From contig CM070904.1 in the NCBI GenBank assembly GCA_036417435.1, positions 44,709,908 to 44,773,907 on the forward strand: DNA of 64,000 nt. Direction: 5' to 3'. The notes beneath the pieces are model-generated. The model was not told the DNA's origin, did not search any database, and saw only the letters and a list, made by a program, of their open reading frames with translations. This document shows positions 30,410 through 42,909 of this stretch, piece after piece (positions within the stretch are counted from its first letter, which is position 1; every line of letters begins with the position of its first letter). Source of the DNA: Inia geoffrensis (taxonomy: Eukaryota > Chordata > Mammalia > Artiodactyla > Iniidae). The position numbers were made by a program, and so were the translations under genes.

Positions 30410-32840
30410 GTGGGATAATGTAGTTTAGGAGGAGTAACAGTTTGCAAGGAAATATATAGTAGAATTCCTGGGTTATAATATTGTCCACTCACAGCACAGT
30501 GTTTAAGAATTTCTAATTAGAATAATGAACATTATTGTTTGTGTTTTGTTTGCTGTTTCTAAGCTTATGTATTATTTGCTGCTTCTGTCTGTGATTAACT
30601 GCCTCAGTGCAAGTGTGAAGCTGTGGAGAGTTTTAAATTTGTAACTGAAAAAAATCAGTTTATTATTAATATTTGAAAAGTTTCATTGTGATATCTTCTT
30701 CAGATCACACAAACGGCAACAACTGAACTTAGTAGTACCCCCAAAGGGTGAGAGACATAAAGAGAGAGCATTAAAATGCATTATTAAGGTCTAAAATTAC
30801 TTACACACATTCTGGTACCTGTATGATAGACTGGGAGTCTTATAAGTACTCACTTCGATTATTTAAACAAGTTTTAAACTGTCATTATGTTTACTATAAA
30901 GTCTAAAATATTAAATGGTATTAAATATGAAAAAATACCATATTTAACTATTTTAAACTTTAAAATTAATTTTAGAATGAAATGACCTTGCCCAAGCCTT
31001 ATAACAATGAAATTATACCTAAAAATATGTTCATGGGACAGAATGTTTAAGTCACCCCATTTTAGTGTTTAAGGGCATCTTAAAGACCAAGTGCATTCAC
31101 ATCTGGCTTCCAGATGTTTGAAGTGAAGTAGGACACAAATAAAGTTAAGTGACATAATTAAGGCAGACCGGAGACTAGACCTTACTATGAGTTGTTCATC
31201 TGTGTTCCTAAGAACAAAATGACAAAAACCATTAAATCTTTCCAACTGACCTTTTGGGGCTAAAGAGCATTCTGTTGGGGACTTGCTAGTTTATGCATAC
31301 ATCTATTTCCCTGTTGTTCTAGGCCATGCTGAGAAAGACATTCATTATAATAGGGCCAGCATCTCAGCCCATACAGTTCTTGTCTGGGAAGTCAAGAAAA
31401 GATTTTTAAATTGGAAAGGATAGAGACACACTCTAAGGACAAAGGCAAACTCAGCTTCAATGGATTCGACAAAGTTGAGACACCTGCAAAACAGCTAGAG
31501 CAAAGAATCAGCCACAACTACTGTACCACAAAGAGGCAGTCTTTTGAAGGAAAGGCTTTGAGCAGATTGTCAGGTATAATCTATAAGAGCTGAAATGTGT
31601 TAGGATATCAGTCGTAAAAGTAAGGGCATACGATAACTACGGGCACTAGAGAAACAATGTTGGTTACCAAAATACAGGCTTTTGCATGTTGTATTAACTG
31701 AAATAAAGCTCACAATTAAGATACTGTCATATTTGAAAATTACAGATCAAACATATAACCTAGACTAAATTCTCCCAGGAATAAATTTCTTTTAAATGAG
31801 AACTTGAAGAATTCTGCCTGTGATGTACTTTCACTAGGGTCCTCCATTTCTTTCTTATTCTTTTCTCATCTTGGTTGCACTTAGTTCTATTCTATTTCAA
31901 ATCTTAACCCAAACCATACCATTTTCTTTACATCTTAAACGCATTATGGTACAGTTAAGAAGTGTCTTTGGCAGACTTTCAAGTAATGACAAGAGCATCT
32001 GTTCTCAACGTGACTGATCTGTCTGTACCATCCAGCTGCCCACTGATCTCACAGTTTCAGCGGGTGTTACTATCTAGGTAGGTGCTCCCTTGCTGGTTCC
32101 CATCCTCATATCATGCTGTGTGTGCACTCCTCACAAAAAGGCCTGCAAGTTCATCAGGATACTCTTTCCAGACTGACGAACACCATTTGGTCAAGGAGAG
32201 ATAAAAAGCAATTCTGCACCCTCCCCTCCCCAAATAATTCGACCATAGTCTTCTTATTTCTTCATGATTTATTTTCAGGTGTCAGTAACTGGGAGAAATT
32301 TATTTGCTGAGTATTTCCTGTGCTGTTTAAAGCTGAGGGTTTAATTTAGACTTGGACCTTGAAGAATAAATAGCTCTTTCCTATTATACCTGCTCATATC
32401 CAATATGCTCAATCAAATTAGTTTCAGATTACAGTTATGAAATCTTTTATGAGAACAAAGGCATTCACACCAGCAAATATTTTCTAGAGGGAATGCCCAT
32501 GCAAAACAGAGCGTGCTACATTTTTTTGCCAAAAATCCTTTTTTAGAGAAAGTAATTCCTTGGGAGTAAGATTAGCTGAATAATCAAGTAACACATTAAA
32601 CGTAGAAAACTTAGACTTTGTTTTTGATAACATACCCTAAGGTTAATAGGTCAATACTGAAGTTCATTCTGAGTTAAGTGATCCTGGTATATATTTTGTC
32701 TTGTGAAATAAGGCCTATAGCAAGAAATACACCTCTAGAGGCCTTTAGATGACAGCATTATAGTAAATGACAGATCACATGAAGTGAGAAGTTAAAGTTG
32801 GCCCTTCACTGAGAACAGCCCAACAGAAGGTCTCCTTAAA
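30410..32840. other. Intron sequence without recognised elements
   Basis: AT-rich text, no SINE, L1 or LTR recognised. No open frame with splice flanks was found. Confidence 0.45.
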
Positions 32841-32841
32841 T

Positions 32842-32895
32842 ATATGCTCCTGAAAAAAATACATATTTCAGGGGCATAAATACATGCCCCTGAAA
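32842..32895. repeat. Three-arm palindromic repeat
   Basis: A perfect 12-bp inverted pair, TTTCAGGGGCAT (32866-32877) and ATGCCCCTGAAA (32884-32895), has a 6-nt loop. A third arm, TATGCTCCTGAAA (32842-32854), matches the complement of the first pair's left arm at 12 of 13 positions. Either neighbouring pair can fold. Confidence 0.95.
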
Positions 32896-32923
32896 GGGGC
32901 AAGCCATTCCTTGCTAGTCAATT

Positions 32924-33132
32924 CCTTTTTTTTTTTTTTTGCGGTACGTGGGCCTCTCACTGTTGTGGCCGTTCCTGTTGCGGAGCACAGGCTCCGGACG
33001 TGCAGGCTCAGCTGCCATGGCTCACGGGCTCAGCAGCTCTGTGGCGTGTGGGATCTTCCCGGACCGGGGCACGAACCCGTGTCCCCTGCATGGGCAGGCG
33101 GACTCCCAACCACTGTGCCACCAGGGAAGCCC
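32924..33132 (-). mobile_element. CHR-type SINE, full length
   Basis: The minus-strand head GGGCTTCCCTGGTGGCACAG has one A-box change; the tail is poly-T 32926-32940 on the plus strand. Flanks TCAATTC and TCAACTC give a weak duplication. Several body positions differ from the other copies (for example TGGGCAG in place of TCGGCAG). Confidence 0.93.
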
Positions 33133-33139
33133 ATCAACT

Positions 33140-33240
33140 CTTGATGATAGGTACTTTGGTACATTATTAAAACCCTGTACTTCCTAGGTATAGCAGCTGA
33201 CACACAATGGGCTCTCAGTCAATATTTGTAAGATAATTAA
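33140..33240 (+). mobile_element. L2/MIR 3'-end scrap
   Basis: 'agctgacacacaatgggctctcagtcaata' resembles the shared L2/MIR 3' tail. It is too short to classify. Confidence 0.4.
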
Positions 33241-33519
33241 AAGCTGTCAGTTTTTTATATAACATGTATTTCCTAACTTTCTAAGCTTATTATATGATTA
33301 CAGAGTTAACCACTGAATTCTGTTCAAAGGCAATCTTTCAACAGAAAATGGAGAATATGTCTACAGTGATTTATTTGTTCAGAAGACTTCATGCTTCCAT
33401 GAAATTTTTAAAATAAAAAACCCCATGCATTAACAAAATAATAATTTTCAAATGCTAATAATTTTCTTTACCAATTATCAAAATCTCTTAAGCAAATATC
33501 AGTCAGTTGATGATGCTTC

Positions 33520-33582
33520 AAAAAGGAGAAGAAAGAGGAGGAGGAAAAGGAAGAACAAGGAGAAAGAGAAAGAGAAAGAAAA
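33520..33582. repeat. Purine-rich tract
   Basis: About 60 nt of nearly pure A/G on the plus strand (GAAGAAAGAGGAGGAGGAAA-type), interrupted by one C. Mirror-like runs could favour a triplex. Confidence 0.85.
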
Positions 33583-33589
33583 TTAAATT

Positions 33590-35900
33590 TAACTGAATTG
33601 GTAGGTGGCTTATAGTTAATTTTAGAAACGTTATATAGCAATGTCCCATTCATCTTGCCCATCTTTTACAAACTTAAATTTAAAATGGTGGCAATAATTT
33701 GCCTTTTTATAATACAATTTCAAAATTACTTAAAAATAGAAGAATTTATTTTTTCTCCATTACATGATAGGCTGAATTTCAAATAATATTTTTTCCTGAG
33801 AAATACTGAAGATAAAATGGATATTTTTAACGTTTTCTCAATATAAATAAGTTGGTTCAAATAAGAATAAAGTACTGCAGCTCTCAAACTATTTTTTTTA
33901 ATTTATAAAATGAAAAAGATAAAATATATTTGTGATTGTCAATTAAGTTAACAAATTAAATGAGCCTAGAACTATGGTTGTGAAATAATAAATTCTCAAT
34001 GAATAATAGTTGCCCTCTCCTGAATATTTTAAGTTGAAAATCCATGGGGAATAATGACGATAATTCATTGCCTGAACTTGAGCAGACAATACAACTTCCT
34101 TGAGCCTTCCTTGCTCTATCTTGAAATGGTCATCATAAAAACATGCTTTGTACTTCATATGATTTTTGTGAAGATCAAGTGAGATAAACATGAAAGCTCT
34201 TGACAATTATAAATCCATATTCAAATGTAGTAGATTAGAAACTGAAATATCTCTCTATTCTTAGATTTCTAGTTCATAGTACTTATCTTTAAAACCGACT
34301 ATAAAAATATTTTGGTATGACAGGAAAATAAAATATCATACACGGATTCAAACAAAGAAAATGATTATTATTATTTAAACACCGATATTCAATTACACCC
34401 TGCATTTGTCCTTGTAAATGTTAAAGAGCTTCTTTGAAATCGGCTAATGTGAATTTCTACTTAATTATTGTACAGTGTCAAGTGGTACTATTTATAAAAT
34501 ACTAGGCATTATAAAAAAAATATGGTTACAGACACATTCAATATATCCTAGAGTACCTTTACAACTACTGTTTACCTATACCTGATCCTCAGATTTCTCA
34601 ACTGTTTTCGTTCAGGCTATTATTAACTCCAACTCTGTAATGAAATGGCATCTTAGCTAGCATGATGACCTCAGACCTCAGCACTCCATGTGAATTAAGA
34701 AAAAAAATCTAACATGTTTAATATGATATCCTCCTTACCTACGAATTCAATAAGGCTACTAATAGATATTTTCAATATCCCTTAAAATAGGTCTTATTAA
34801 GAGCTTATTTAGCTGCTTGGTTCCTAAATGTTCAAAGGCCATTTAAAAAATTAAAGATCATTGGATTTGGGGTGAAAACATAAGTCCAGGGGACAGTGAA
34901 AATAGTAATCTCTCCAGATATACCACAACTGTAAAAATATTAATATTCTAAAACTCACTTTAAAAAATTTAGTGCCAAACGACTTGCCTACGTACAGCAT
35001 TTAACACAGTGTCTCACCCATAATCAGCGCCCACTAAATATCTGTAGCTTATTCTTTGATGGAAAAAGCTCTTAATATATTCTTGTTTTCCTTCTAGCTC
35101 TTTAGAATGCAAGTAAAGCACAAGTAGATCAAGCAATTTATACGAGCACATTAATTTCTTTCTAGTGAAGTCTTCTTTAACCTTTTGTTAAAAAGTAAAA
35201 AACCACATTTTAATTGCACTAGAGAAATCTGTTTAATGCGGATACAGCATGAAGAGGAACTTCCTCTAACAGTTCAACTCCAAATGCACATGGGGATTGG
35301 ACATCTGTTATCTTCTGGCTTTTATGGAGAAATTGGGATAGATTTCATAGCCTTCTGCAGGAAGCCTGCCCAGGAGTACATGTGCACAACACAGGCATTT
35401 GGACATGCATGTACATACTCGTGTGTGCACACATACATGTCACACACATATGCACATACACATTCACGGATCTCCTCTACGAAAAAAGAAATTACCTTAG
35501 CTGCTTATAGTAAGATTCCAACAACAAATACAAACTGAGATCTTAACAACCAGTTAGAACCTTATAAACTATCCCACATGTGTAGTTGCCGAGCGCAGAG
35601 GGCTGAATGTAAACAACCTGGCATATTACATAAGCCATCGGAAGTCTATAATAGGTTCAGAAATTCTACAATTATAGAGATAATAGAGATGTAGATGGAA
35701 GAAAACTTTGAGAAGTGGCTAAAGTAGTTCACAGAATCAAAATACAAAAGACTAGTGGTTACATTTATATACCAAGTACCATATTATTCTGTTACTACTA
35801 CTAAGAGTCCCTCCCCTTGGGAATATTTCAGTAGCCAAATGCTGGGTATAGTGAGTGGTACACATCTCTGTGTATTTAATTTCCTCAAACAAACAAACAA
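33590..35900. other. AT-rich intron, few recognisable elements
   Basis: A decayed L2/MIR-like tail lies at about 34995-35060 ('taacacagtgtctcaccc...cccactaaatat') and a CA/TG-rich patch at 35380-35470. I see nothing else nameable. Confidence 0.4.
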
Positions 35901-35914
35901 ACTGGGGAATGGGT

Positions 35915-36060
35915 ATCAGGAGCCACCATTTTACACATAAGTTGAGGTCACACAAGATCAGTTAACATGCCTGAAATCCTATTACTAGAAATCATTATTA
36001 CTAATAAATAAAGAAGCAAGACTTTAAACTCATATCTATCTGAACTCCAAAGTTTTAGGT
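35915..36060 (-). mobile_element. MIR fragment (probable)
   Basis: The antisense MIR order is partly visible: 'ccattttacacataagttga', 'ggtcacacaagatcagtt', 'actttaaactcatatctatc'. Confidence 0.5.
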
Positions 36061-36639
36061 TGGAACCTCCTTGGAATGTATGAGGTTTTAAAAAACTGCT
36101 ATTATTTGAGATAAATGTACCTGATGCAAGGAGAAATTCACCAGCTATTGATGAAGTATGCATAATTATTTCTTAGTGTGTAGTTATATTCCTTAAGGAG
36201 CCATGAATTTAGAACTGGGAGGCTGCAAGTGTTATGCACTACAAGAAGGTGAAATGAAAAAATATCCTAGTGACCAAAGTTGGATGGAGGGTGAGTCTCA
36301 CCTATATTTTCTGAAGCTTTCAATCATTTCAGATAACATTTTTTGAAACTTAAATATTGCATGGATTACCTAATTAATTTTCATACTCTCAACCCTAAAT
36401 AGGTAACATCGCTATTCCCTTTTCCCTTTCCTTTATTTTCTGACAGGAGGCATCTACTCTGGGGGCCAATCGAATGATCCCTTATTGTAGATATTAGATC
36501 TTTTAATACTAAACTTCCCGAAAGAAAGTTGAATATCAAGATATAAAACCAAATATTCCCAGACTCTAAAAGCTCACAAGGAGAAACAGAAATGAACCTT
36601 GCAGAACCAACACTGCTGAGTTAAGAATAAACACTGCAA

Positions 36640-36690
36640 TGGCAAGCAAGCACAGTGCCTAGCACAGAGTAAGTGCTCAATAAACTGAGG
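36640..36690 (+). mobile_element. L2/MIR 3'-tail fragment
   Basis: 'cagtgcctagcacagagtaa' followed by 'gtgctcaataaact' is the shared 3' end of L2/MIR elements. Confidence 0.6.
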
Positions 36691-36699
36691 TAACAGGAC

Positions 36700-39650
36700 A
36701 GGGAATGGGACTTTTCCTTGAATATGAAATTAGAAACTAAAGGTGCAAGCAAATTCTTAAAAGTACAAGAAACGTCCGGGATAGACGTCTAACAGAAAGG
36801 CATCCTAAGAGGTTCCCAAAAAAACACTGTTTCCCTTGAACACATTTTCCCCTTTCCCCACACTAGATAGGTCACTAGGTGACAACGGAAATCACTGAAA
36901 CCACCATGTTGGTGGTTAGAAGTTATTCTCTCTGACTCCATAGGGGAGAATAAGGGTGTGTATTCCTCTCTTTCTCAAGACAAGTGTGAGACAGACAGGC
37001 AAGTCAATAGAATCACTTGGTAGATCGAGAACACCTAGAAAGGCAAGCTGACTTCTCATACCCTGACTAAATGCTTGTTGAACTGAAAACCTGCAGTTAC
37101 CTCTGGGGTTTCCGGCAGGATAGAGTGGAGCACAGTGAGAGCGCTCTTATAGAGCATGAAGTGGTGTCCCCTTGAGTGTGGGAGTCTAGACAAACATAAG
37201 AGGCTTGCTGAGGCTTCCGTGAATAGTGTGCCTGGAAAAACGATATAGAGAACCACTCTCCCACATATAATTCTTTACGAAGACTTCTGTCTAGAGTATA
37301 TAAGGGTCTTCATTAGTTCCTGTGGCTCTTTGTGAAGAGGCTTGGAAGTAAATGGTGTAGACAGAAGCTTTGGAGATGCCACGCAAGGTAGTGAGTATTG
37401 GACCATCATGGAACCAAGCAATGTTGTTACTTATCTCTAAAGGAGCCCTCACTGACTCAGAGGACCACATACATCAAAGGCAAAAGACCAAAACAAACAA
37501 ACAAAAAACTACTCTGATGAGATGATCACGTTGTTAGAGACAATTAGCAGAAGATGAAACTAGGTCAAGACAGAGCAGGATCTTAGAAGATGCCACACCA
37601 TCAATAGATGGGTAGTCATATAACACCCCTCTGCCTTCCCACCCATTATTTTTCCTCCCACCCATTCCCACTCCCCACATCACAGCCAGGAAAGAAAAGC
37701 CTGGGAGGAAAGATCCTGCAACAAAACCACTATCACCTTTACAGTGTACTAATGTAGGAGAGGAAATAACTTCACAGACTATGCCCATCTTTATGTCAGT
37801 TCCCTAAAGCCTGTAACGTGCCTGTAATGTGCTGGGAGAAGGGGAAAGGAATAAGAGGTTTCAATATGATATGAAATAGTAGTTTGGGATAGGGCTAAAC
37901 TTTAATAACGTAAGGTAACTGAAAAAAAGCATGAAATCTTCCTAGGATGTTAATAAGAGAATATAAAGGCATATTTGACAGAGCACAGTTGAATTCCATG
38001 ATCATAAAATAACAAAACTGATAAATGTCTATAGATATAGATATCTCACTAAGGTGAGACTGCTTAATAAACTGATTACGTATTTGAGTAAATGAGTTAA
38101 ATGTGAATGCACAAATTCATGAATAAGTGAATGACAACATGGAGGAAGGCATCTTTTCTTATATTTCAGGATCTCTATTTTAGAAGTTATTAGGAAGCAA
38201 TAGTATGCTAGTTATTACAGTTCTGTGAGCCCCCTTGCATTAATAAAGGCTCCTCTATTCTCCAGCCCAGAGTTAATTTAATTTATCCCAAATTCCCCAA
38301 AGCATTGTGATCCCCAAAGGGAAATCCTGGCATCAGTGATGTGTGAGGATAATTCTTTGCCTTGGCATGTCAACAATAAGGAGAATGATGCTTTCACATG
38401 GTAAATGTGATAGAACACATAAAAACAGTTTCACAAGGCTAAAAACTTCTCTAGCCATGACTTTAAATGCATTTCACCGAATCAGGAGATGTATGAGATG
38501 TCATGCACTATAGCTATAACCAGAGATAAAGTAAAAATCACAAAGTTATGCAATTTTTTAATGTTGCTGCAATCCAGTATCAAAAACATTTATGAGGGAA
38601 TAATGTATGTAGGAATCTAATCTACTCTTTTAAGGTATAGAAGACTACATTTCAAACAGGTTAAATGAGATGCCAGGATTCACAATGACTTAACGCAGGG
38701 CTTGGTCAAGAAGCCAAGCCTCTTTACTCCCAAGCATGTCTCTATTCTTCTCCCTTGGTCACCTCAGTGGTAGTAGAGCTTTATGAATTTGTCAAAGTAG
38801 GATATGTATTCTTAGTTGGCCTATAAATTTCATATAGCTATGATCATGGTCGTAAAGCAACAGAGGAGATACATTTCTAAAATAAACTTTATCCAGGCTC
38901 TGGGGTTTATAACACACAGATCATACTATGAGCCTGATACTGAAAGGTTTGCTGGAAATCAACCCTCATTTGCACAATCACTACTATCACTGAGGAACAC
39001 AGCAAACTAGGGAGTAAAGGGATTATCTCAGCTGAAAAAACCACTGTCCTCATATCCCTCTTGCCACCATAATAGTAATGGGATGAGCTCTGAAATCCTA
39101 GAATTCTCAGCTTCTCTCTGTTGCCCACAGTTGCTGCAAATATGGCCAAACGGGATGAATTATGTGTGGTTGGTACATATTCATCGGAAAAGCATGAGAA
39201 AAGGCAAACCATCTCAGGTCCAAAAGGCCAGGAAAACGGAAGGGAATGCATGAGCATAATACAAAACATCAGTTAATCGAAGAATGCTTTAATAATGTTA
39301 GGTCATAAATGAGTTCTAGCAAGTTGATATAAAACTTAGGTTTTTGACTACCAGAGCCACTTAAATGGTTACAGCTACCCAGTTCAGCTCTTTTTCAAGA
39401 TTACTTGAAAATCATGATGACGATAAAGAAACTTTTTCTATGTACTGGTAGATATACCCAAAGGTGGAGTGTTTTCTTCTTAATTATCAGCAGAAGTTTT
39501 GAATGCCAACCATATTTTGATATATTATTGCTAATTTTATGATGATATTATCACACTTATGATAGATTATGATCACATCTTATGAAACAGCAAACTAAAG
39601 GCAATGCTATTTTTACCATTTTAATTTATTGCAGTATTTATTAAAAACAC
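36700..39650. other. Intron sequence without recognised elements
   Basis: I recognise no repeat family in this stretch. Several patches near 36780-37500 may be old decayed repeats. No exon was found. Confidence 0.4.
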
Positions 39651-39661
39651 ATTTTAAAAAC

Positions 39662-39663
<2 letters not shown>

Positions 39664-39696
<33 letters not shown>

Positions 39697-39884
39697 GGTA
39701 CGCGGGCCTCTCAGTGTTGTGGTCTCCCGTTGCGGAGCACAGGCTCCGGACGCGCAGGCTCAGCAGCCATGGCTCACAGGCCCAGCCGCTCCGCGGCATG
39801 TGGGATCTTCCCAGACTGGGGCACGAACCCGTGTCCCCTGCATCGGCAGGCGGACTCTCAACCACTGCGCCACCAGGGAAGCCC
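39664..39884 (-). mobile_element. CHR-type SINE with long A tail
   Basis: The minus-strand head is normal (GGGCTTCCCTGGTGGCGCAG). The tail is a run of about 29 T on the plus strand (39665-39694). TAAAAACAA at 39655-39663 and 39885-39893 is the target duplication. A long uninterrupted tail usually means a recent insertion. Confidence 0.95.
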
Positions 39885-41021
39885 TAAAAACAATTTTTAA
39901 CCTTGATTTTTAATGATCTATGCTGAAGTAAATGTCAACAGTCTCTGGTATTTGAAAGGCTGCCTCATCCCTATCATGCAGAAAATGCGACTCTAAATAT
40001 CTTTTTAAAGGCTTATATTGCATATGCACTACTCTGCAAGTTATATGACTTGAACATTTCAAAGCAACTTGAATTCTCTGAAAATTATCTAAAGAGTCGC
40101 AATCTAACAGCAACAAAAAAAGAGGCCTCTCTTTCTTTACAATAAACATTAAAGTAAAGGTAATGAACATAGTTGGTTTGCTGTCAATAAGAGGGAAATT
40201 ATTTAAAGGACTTGTTTTATGCAATGTCACTTCTTGGCTGCTCATTCAGTGTGGTTCATCAGATAGGCCTGTCTCACTTGTGGAAGTAACAGAATTCAAT
40301 CTCGGCTTCATTCACAAATTGACTAATTAAATTGGGATAAAAGTGTGCTCACAGAGGCTGGGCCATCACACACACATACACTCTCTCTCTTTGAAAGTTC
40401 AGCAGCTGATTGAAAAGAAGGAGTAAAAATTTTCCTTAAATCTGTACTTCTGCACCGGTAACTATGTCCTCTTTGCGAAGAGACAACATTTTTAAGGCAG
40501 TAAGTCTATTCAATTCTTGACAATACAGTTGTGAAAGGAAGAGAACTGAATTGGAAGCTTTCCTTTTGAAGAAACCCTTATTTTTTAAAAAAATATATCT
40601 ACCAATAGAAATGGTCTAAATAAGTGATATATAATAGATGTGTTATAAAACACTATATTTAAACTGCACAAAATTGCTATTGGTTTCTCTTTTTTCACTT
40701 GCAGCAAAATCTTTTTTTCAAAGGGGTATTTTGATAAGCAAATCATTTTGTACCAGCTACATTCAGCATTGACATAGAGGCTGTCAATTCCATTGAGAAA
40801 GATTCCTTCATTCTTTTCTTTGTCAGCATAACATTTATTATCCCCTTAGTTTCTTGCAATAGTTTAAGGATTGTAATGCTTCATGCGTTGTTTAAGATTA
40901 GTTGACAGCAATCGTTTGTTCTGGAATGTTAGAAGTATTAGCTCCTAAACTGGTTCTTAACTGGTTAGCTTGTTAACTGGTGTCCCTTAGTCATGACAAA
41001 ACTTTTATAAAAAATAATGCA

Positions 41022-41147
41022 TTAAACACGGAGCGGCTGGGCCCATGAGCCATGGCCGCTGAGCCTGCACGTCCGGAGCCTGTGCTCCGCAACGGGAGAG
41101 GCAACAACAGTGAGAGGCCCACGTACCGCAAAAAAAAAAATAATAAT
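41022..41147 (+). mobile_element. CHR-type SINE, 5'-truncated
   Basis: Only the non-tRNA body remains (from GGAGCGGCTGGGCCC to the A tail); the pol III head is missing. AATAATGCA at 41013-41021 and 41148-41156 flanks it, so the truncation happened at insertion. The tail carries an (AAT)n run. Confidence 0.92.
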
Positions 41148-41290
41148 AATAATGCAGCAAAACGTTCAATTAACTAATAATTAAGTCCTTTGCATTTTCA
41201 GAATCTGTTAGGAAGCAATAAATGTCAGTTTTTAAAGGGGCTTATTATAGCAAATGGCCTCTCAATGTGCTATGGTCTTCGAGAAAAGCC

Positions 41291-41335
41291 GAGAGAGAGA
41301 GACAGACAGACAGACAGGCAGGCAGGCAGACAGAC
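41291..41335. repeat. (GA)n / (GACA)n / (GGCA)n compound microsatellite
   Basis: Five GA units pass into GACA repeats, GGCA repeats and back to GACA. Confidence 0.95.
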
Positions 41336-41964
41336 ACCTGTTTGAGAAAAGAGATACAACTAAGAACAAGATATGCTTACAAAATGTAATGTAAACATTT
41401 TAGAAAGACTTTGGGGTATGTCGACCAAACACTATTAACGCTGGTGACTTGTAGAACTGTCAATATAAGAAAGAGGGTGACCTAGCTTTGTCATTTTACT
41501 TCTAAAATAGCAACAAGTTTTAAAAATTACTTCATTTCAGTAGAATTATTTAAAAGGAAACGCATGGTGTAATCTAATTTATTATGTCTCCTTCTAGCTG
41601 CTGCATTCAGCCTACGGATAAGGTTTATTCGGTTCGCAGTTATTTTTAATTGGTTTTTAAAATTTAAAAATTCAGCAACAGTATGAAAATCCAGATTTAT
41701 GTTTTGTCCTTAAAACTTCTGGAAACCAAGGACCTGAATTATTTACAAAACAATAATCAGCTGTACTCGAGCTGTTGTTTATCTCACTTTGGATGAGAAT
41801 GGCACTCTCCAGTTTGGGCACACTCCTCCCTCTTTGGATTTTCTTATGGCTAATTTACTTCACTCATTAACAACATTTGCTTACTCCTAGTAGGATATTG
41901 AACTTATGATCTTTCTATTAGCACTAAAAGGTATGATTAAGATATTGATTTACGGAATAAAGCC

Positions 41965-42130
41965 AAGAATTTGAATCTCTCTAAACCTCAGTTTCCTTAT
42001 CTGTAAAGTGGAGATATAGTAATAGCAGTACCTCACAAGGATATTATGATGAATAAATAAGAAATGAATAAAATGGCATAGCATGGTGCCTGGATTGTGG
42101 TAATATTCAATGAGTAATCTGTTAGTAGTG
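41965..42130 (+). mobile_element. MIR SINE
   Basis: 'tctctctaaacctcagtttc', 'cttatctgtaaagtggagat', 'agcagtacctcacaaggata' and 'ggtgcctggattgtggtaat' follow the MIR consensus closely. Confidence 0.85.
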
Positions 42131-42199
42131 TTAACAGTCAGAGCAGAATGTCTGTCATATCGGAATTGTTCACACAGTTGAGGATAAGCATTAGTTTTT

Positions 42200-42420
42200 T
42201 TTGTTTGTTTTTTTGTTTGTTTTTTTTGCGATACGCGGGCCTCTCACTGCTGTGGCCTCTCCCGTTGCGGAGCACAGGCTCCGGACGCGCAGGCTCAGCG
42301 GCCATGGCTCATGGGCCCAGACGCTCCGCGGCATGTGGGATCTTCCTGGACCGGGGCACGAACCCGTGTCCCCTGCAACGGCAGGCGGACTCCCAACCAC
42401 TGCACCACCAGGGAAGCCCC
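42200..42420 (-). mobile_element. CHR-type SINE, full length
   Basis: On the plus strand it runs from a T-rich tail (42200-42226, broken by G every few bases) to CCACCAGGGAAGCCCC. AAGCATTAGTTTTT (42186-42199) and AAGCATCAGTTTTT (42421-42434) form the target duplication, one mismatch. Confidence 0.95.
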
Positions 42421-42837
42421 AAGCATCAGTTTTTGTAGATAACTTACATCCCTGTGGCTCTTCATAATGTGGGGAGAAACTAACAGACCTCTTCAGATTA
42501 TCTGCATTTCATACATCCAGATAGTATCTGATTTCAATTTAGGTATATGAATTTTTTGATGCTTTGGAGAAGACATATATCACTTAAATACAATTTTTTT
42601 AATTTCTAAACTTTTTTCTAATAATTCAACTACTTTTAAATCTTTGTGCTATATTTACATTTGTTGTTGTTTTCCACCTCTTGCTTAACTTTTTAAGAAA
42701 TTTTTTTTAGGACCTGTAGCTCAAAATAATAGAGCATTTAGACTTAGTCCAGAGACCCTTAGTCGTGTTACTGTTATAAGACAAAAAATGAAGGAAGGAA
42801 TTTATGTATTTATTAATTTTTTATTCTTCCTCGTAGT

Positions 42838-42905
42838 ATTTATGTATTTATTTATTTAATTTTTTATTGAAGTATAGTTGATTTACAATGTTGTGTTCTT
42901 TATAG
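42838..42905 (-). mobile_element. Short L1 3'-terminal fragment
   Basis: The plus strand reads 'tattgaagtatagttgattt' and 'acaatgttgtgtt', the reverse of the L1 3' end. The adjoining AT-rich word at 42838-42867 also occurs at 42800-42824. Confidence 0.72.
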
Positions 42906-42909
42906 GATT

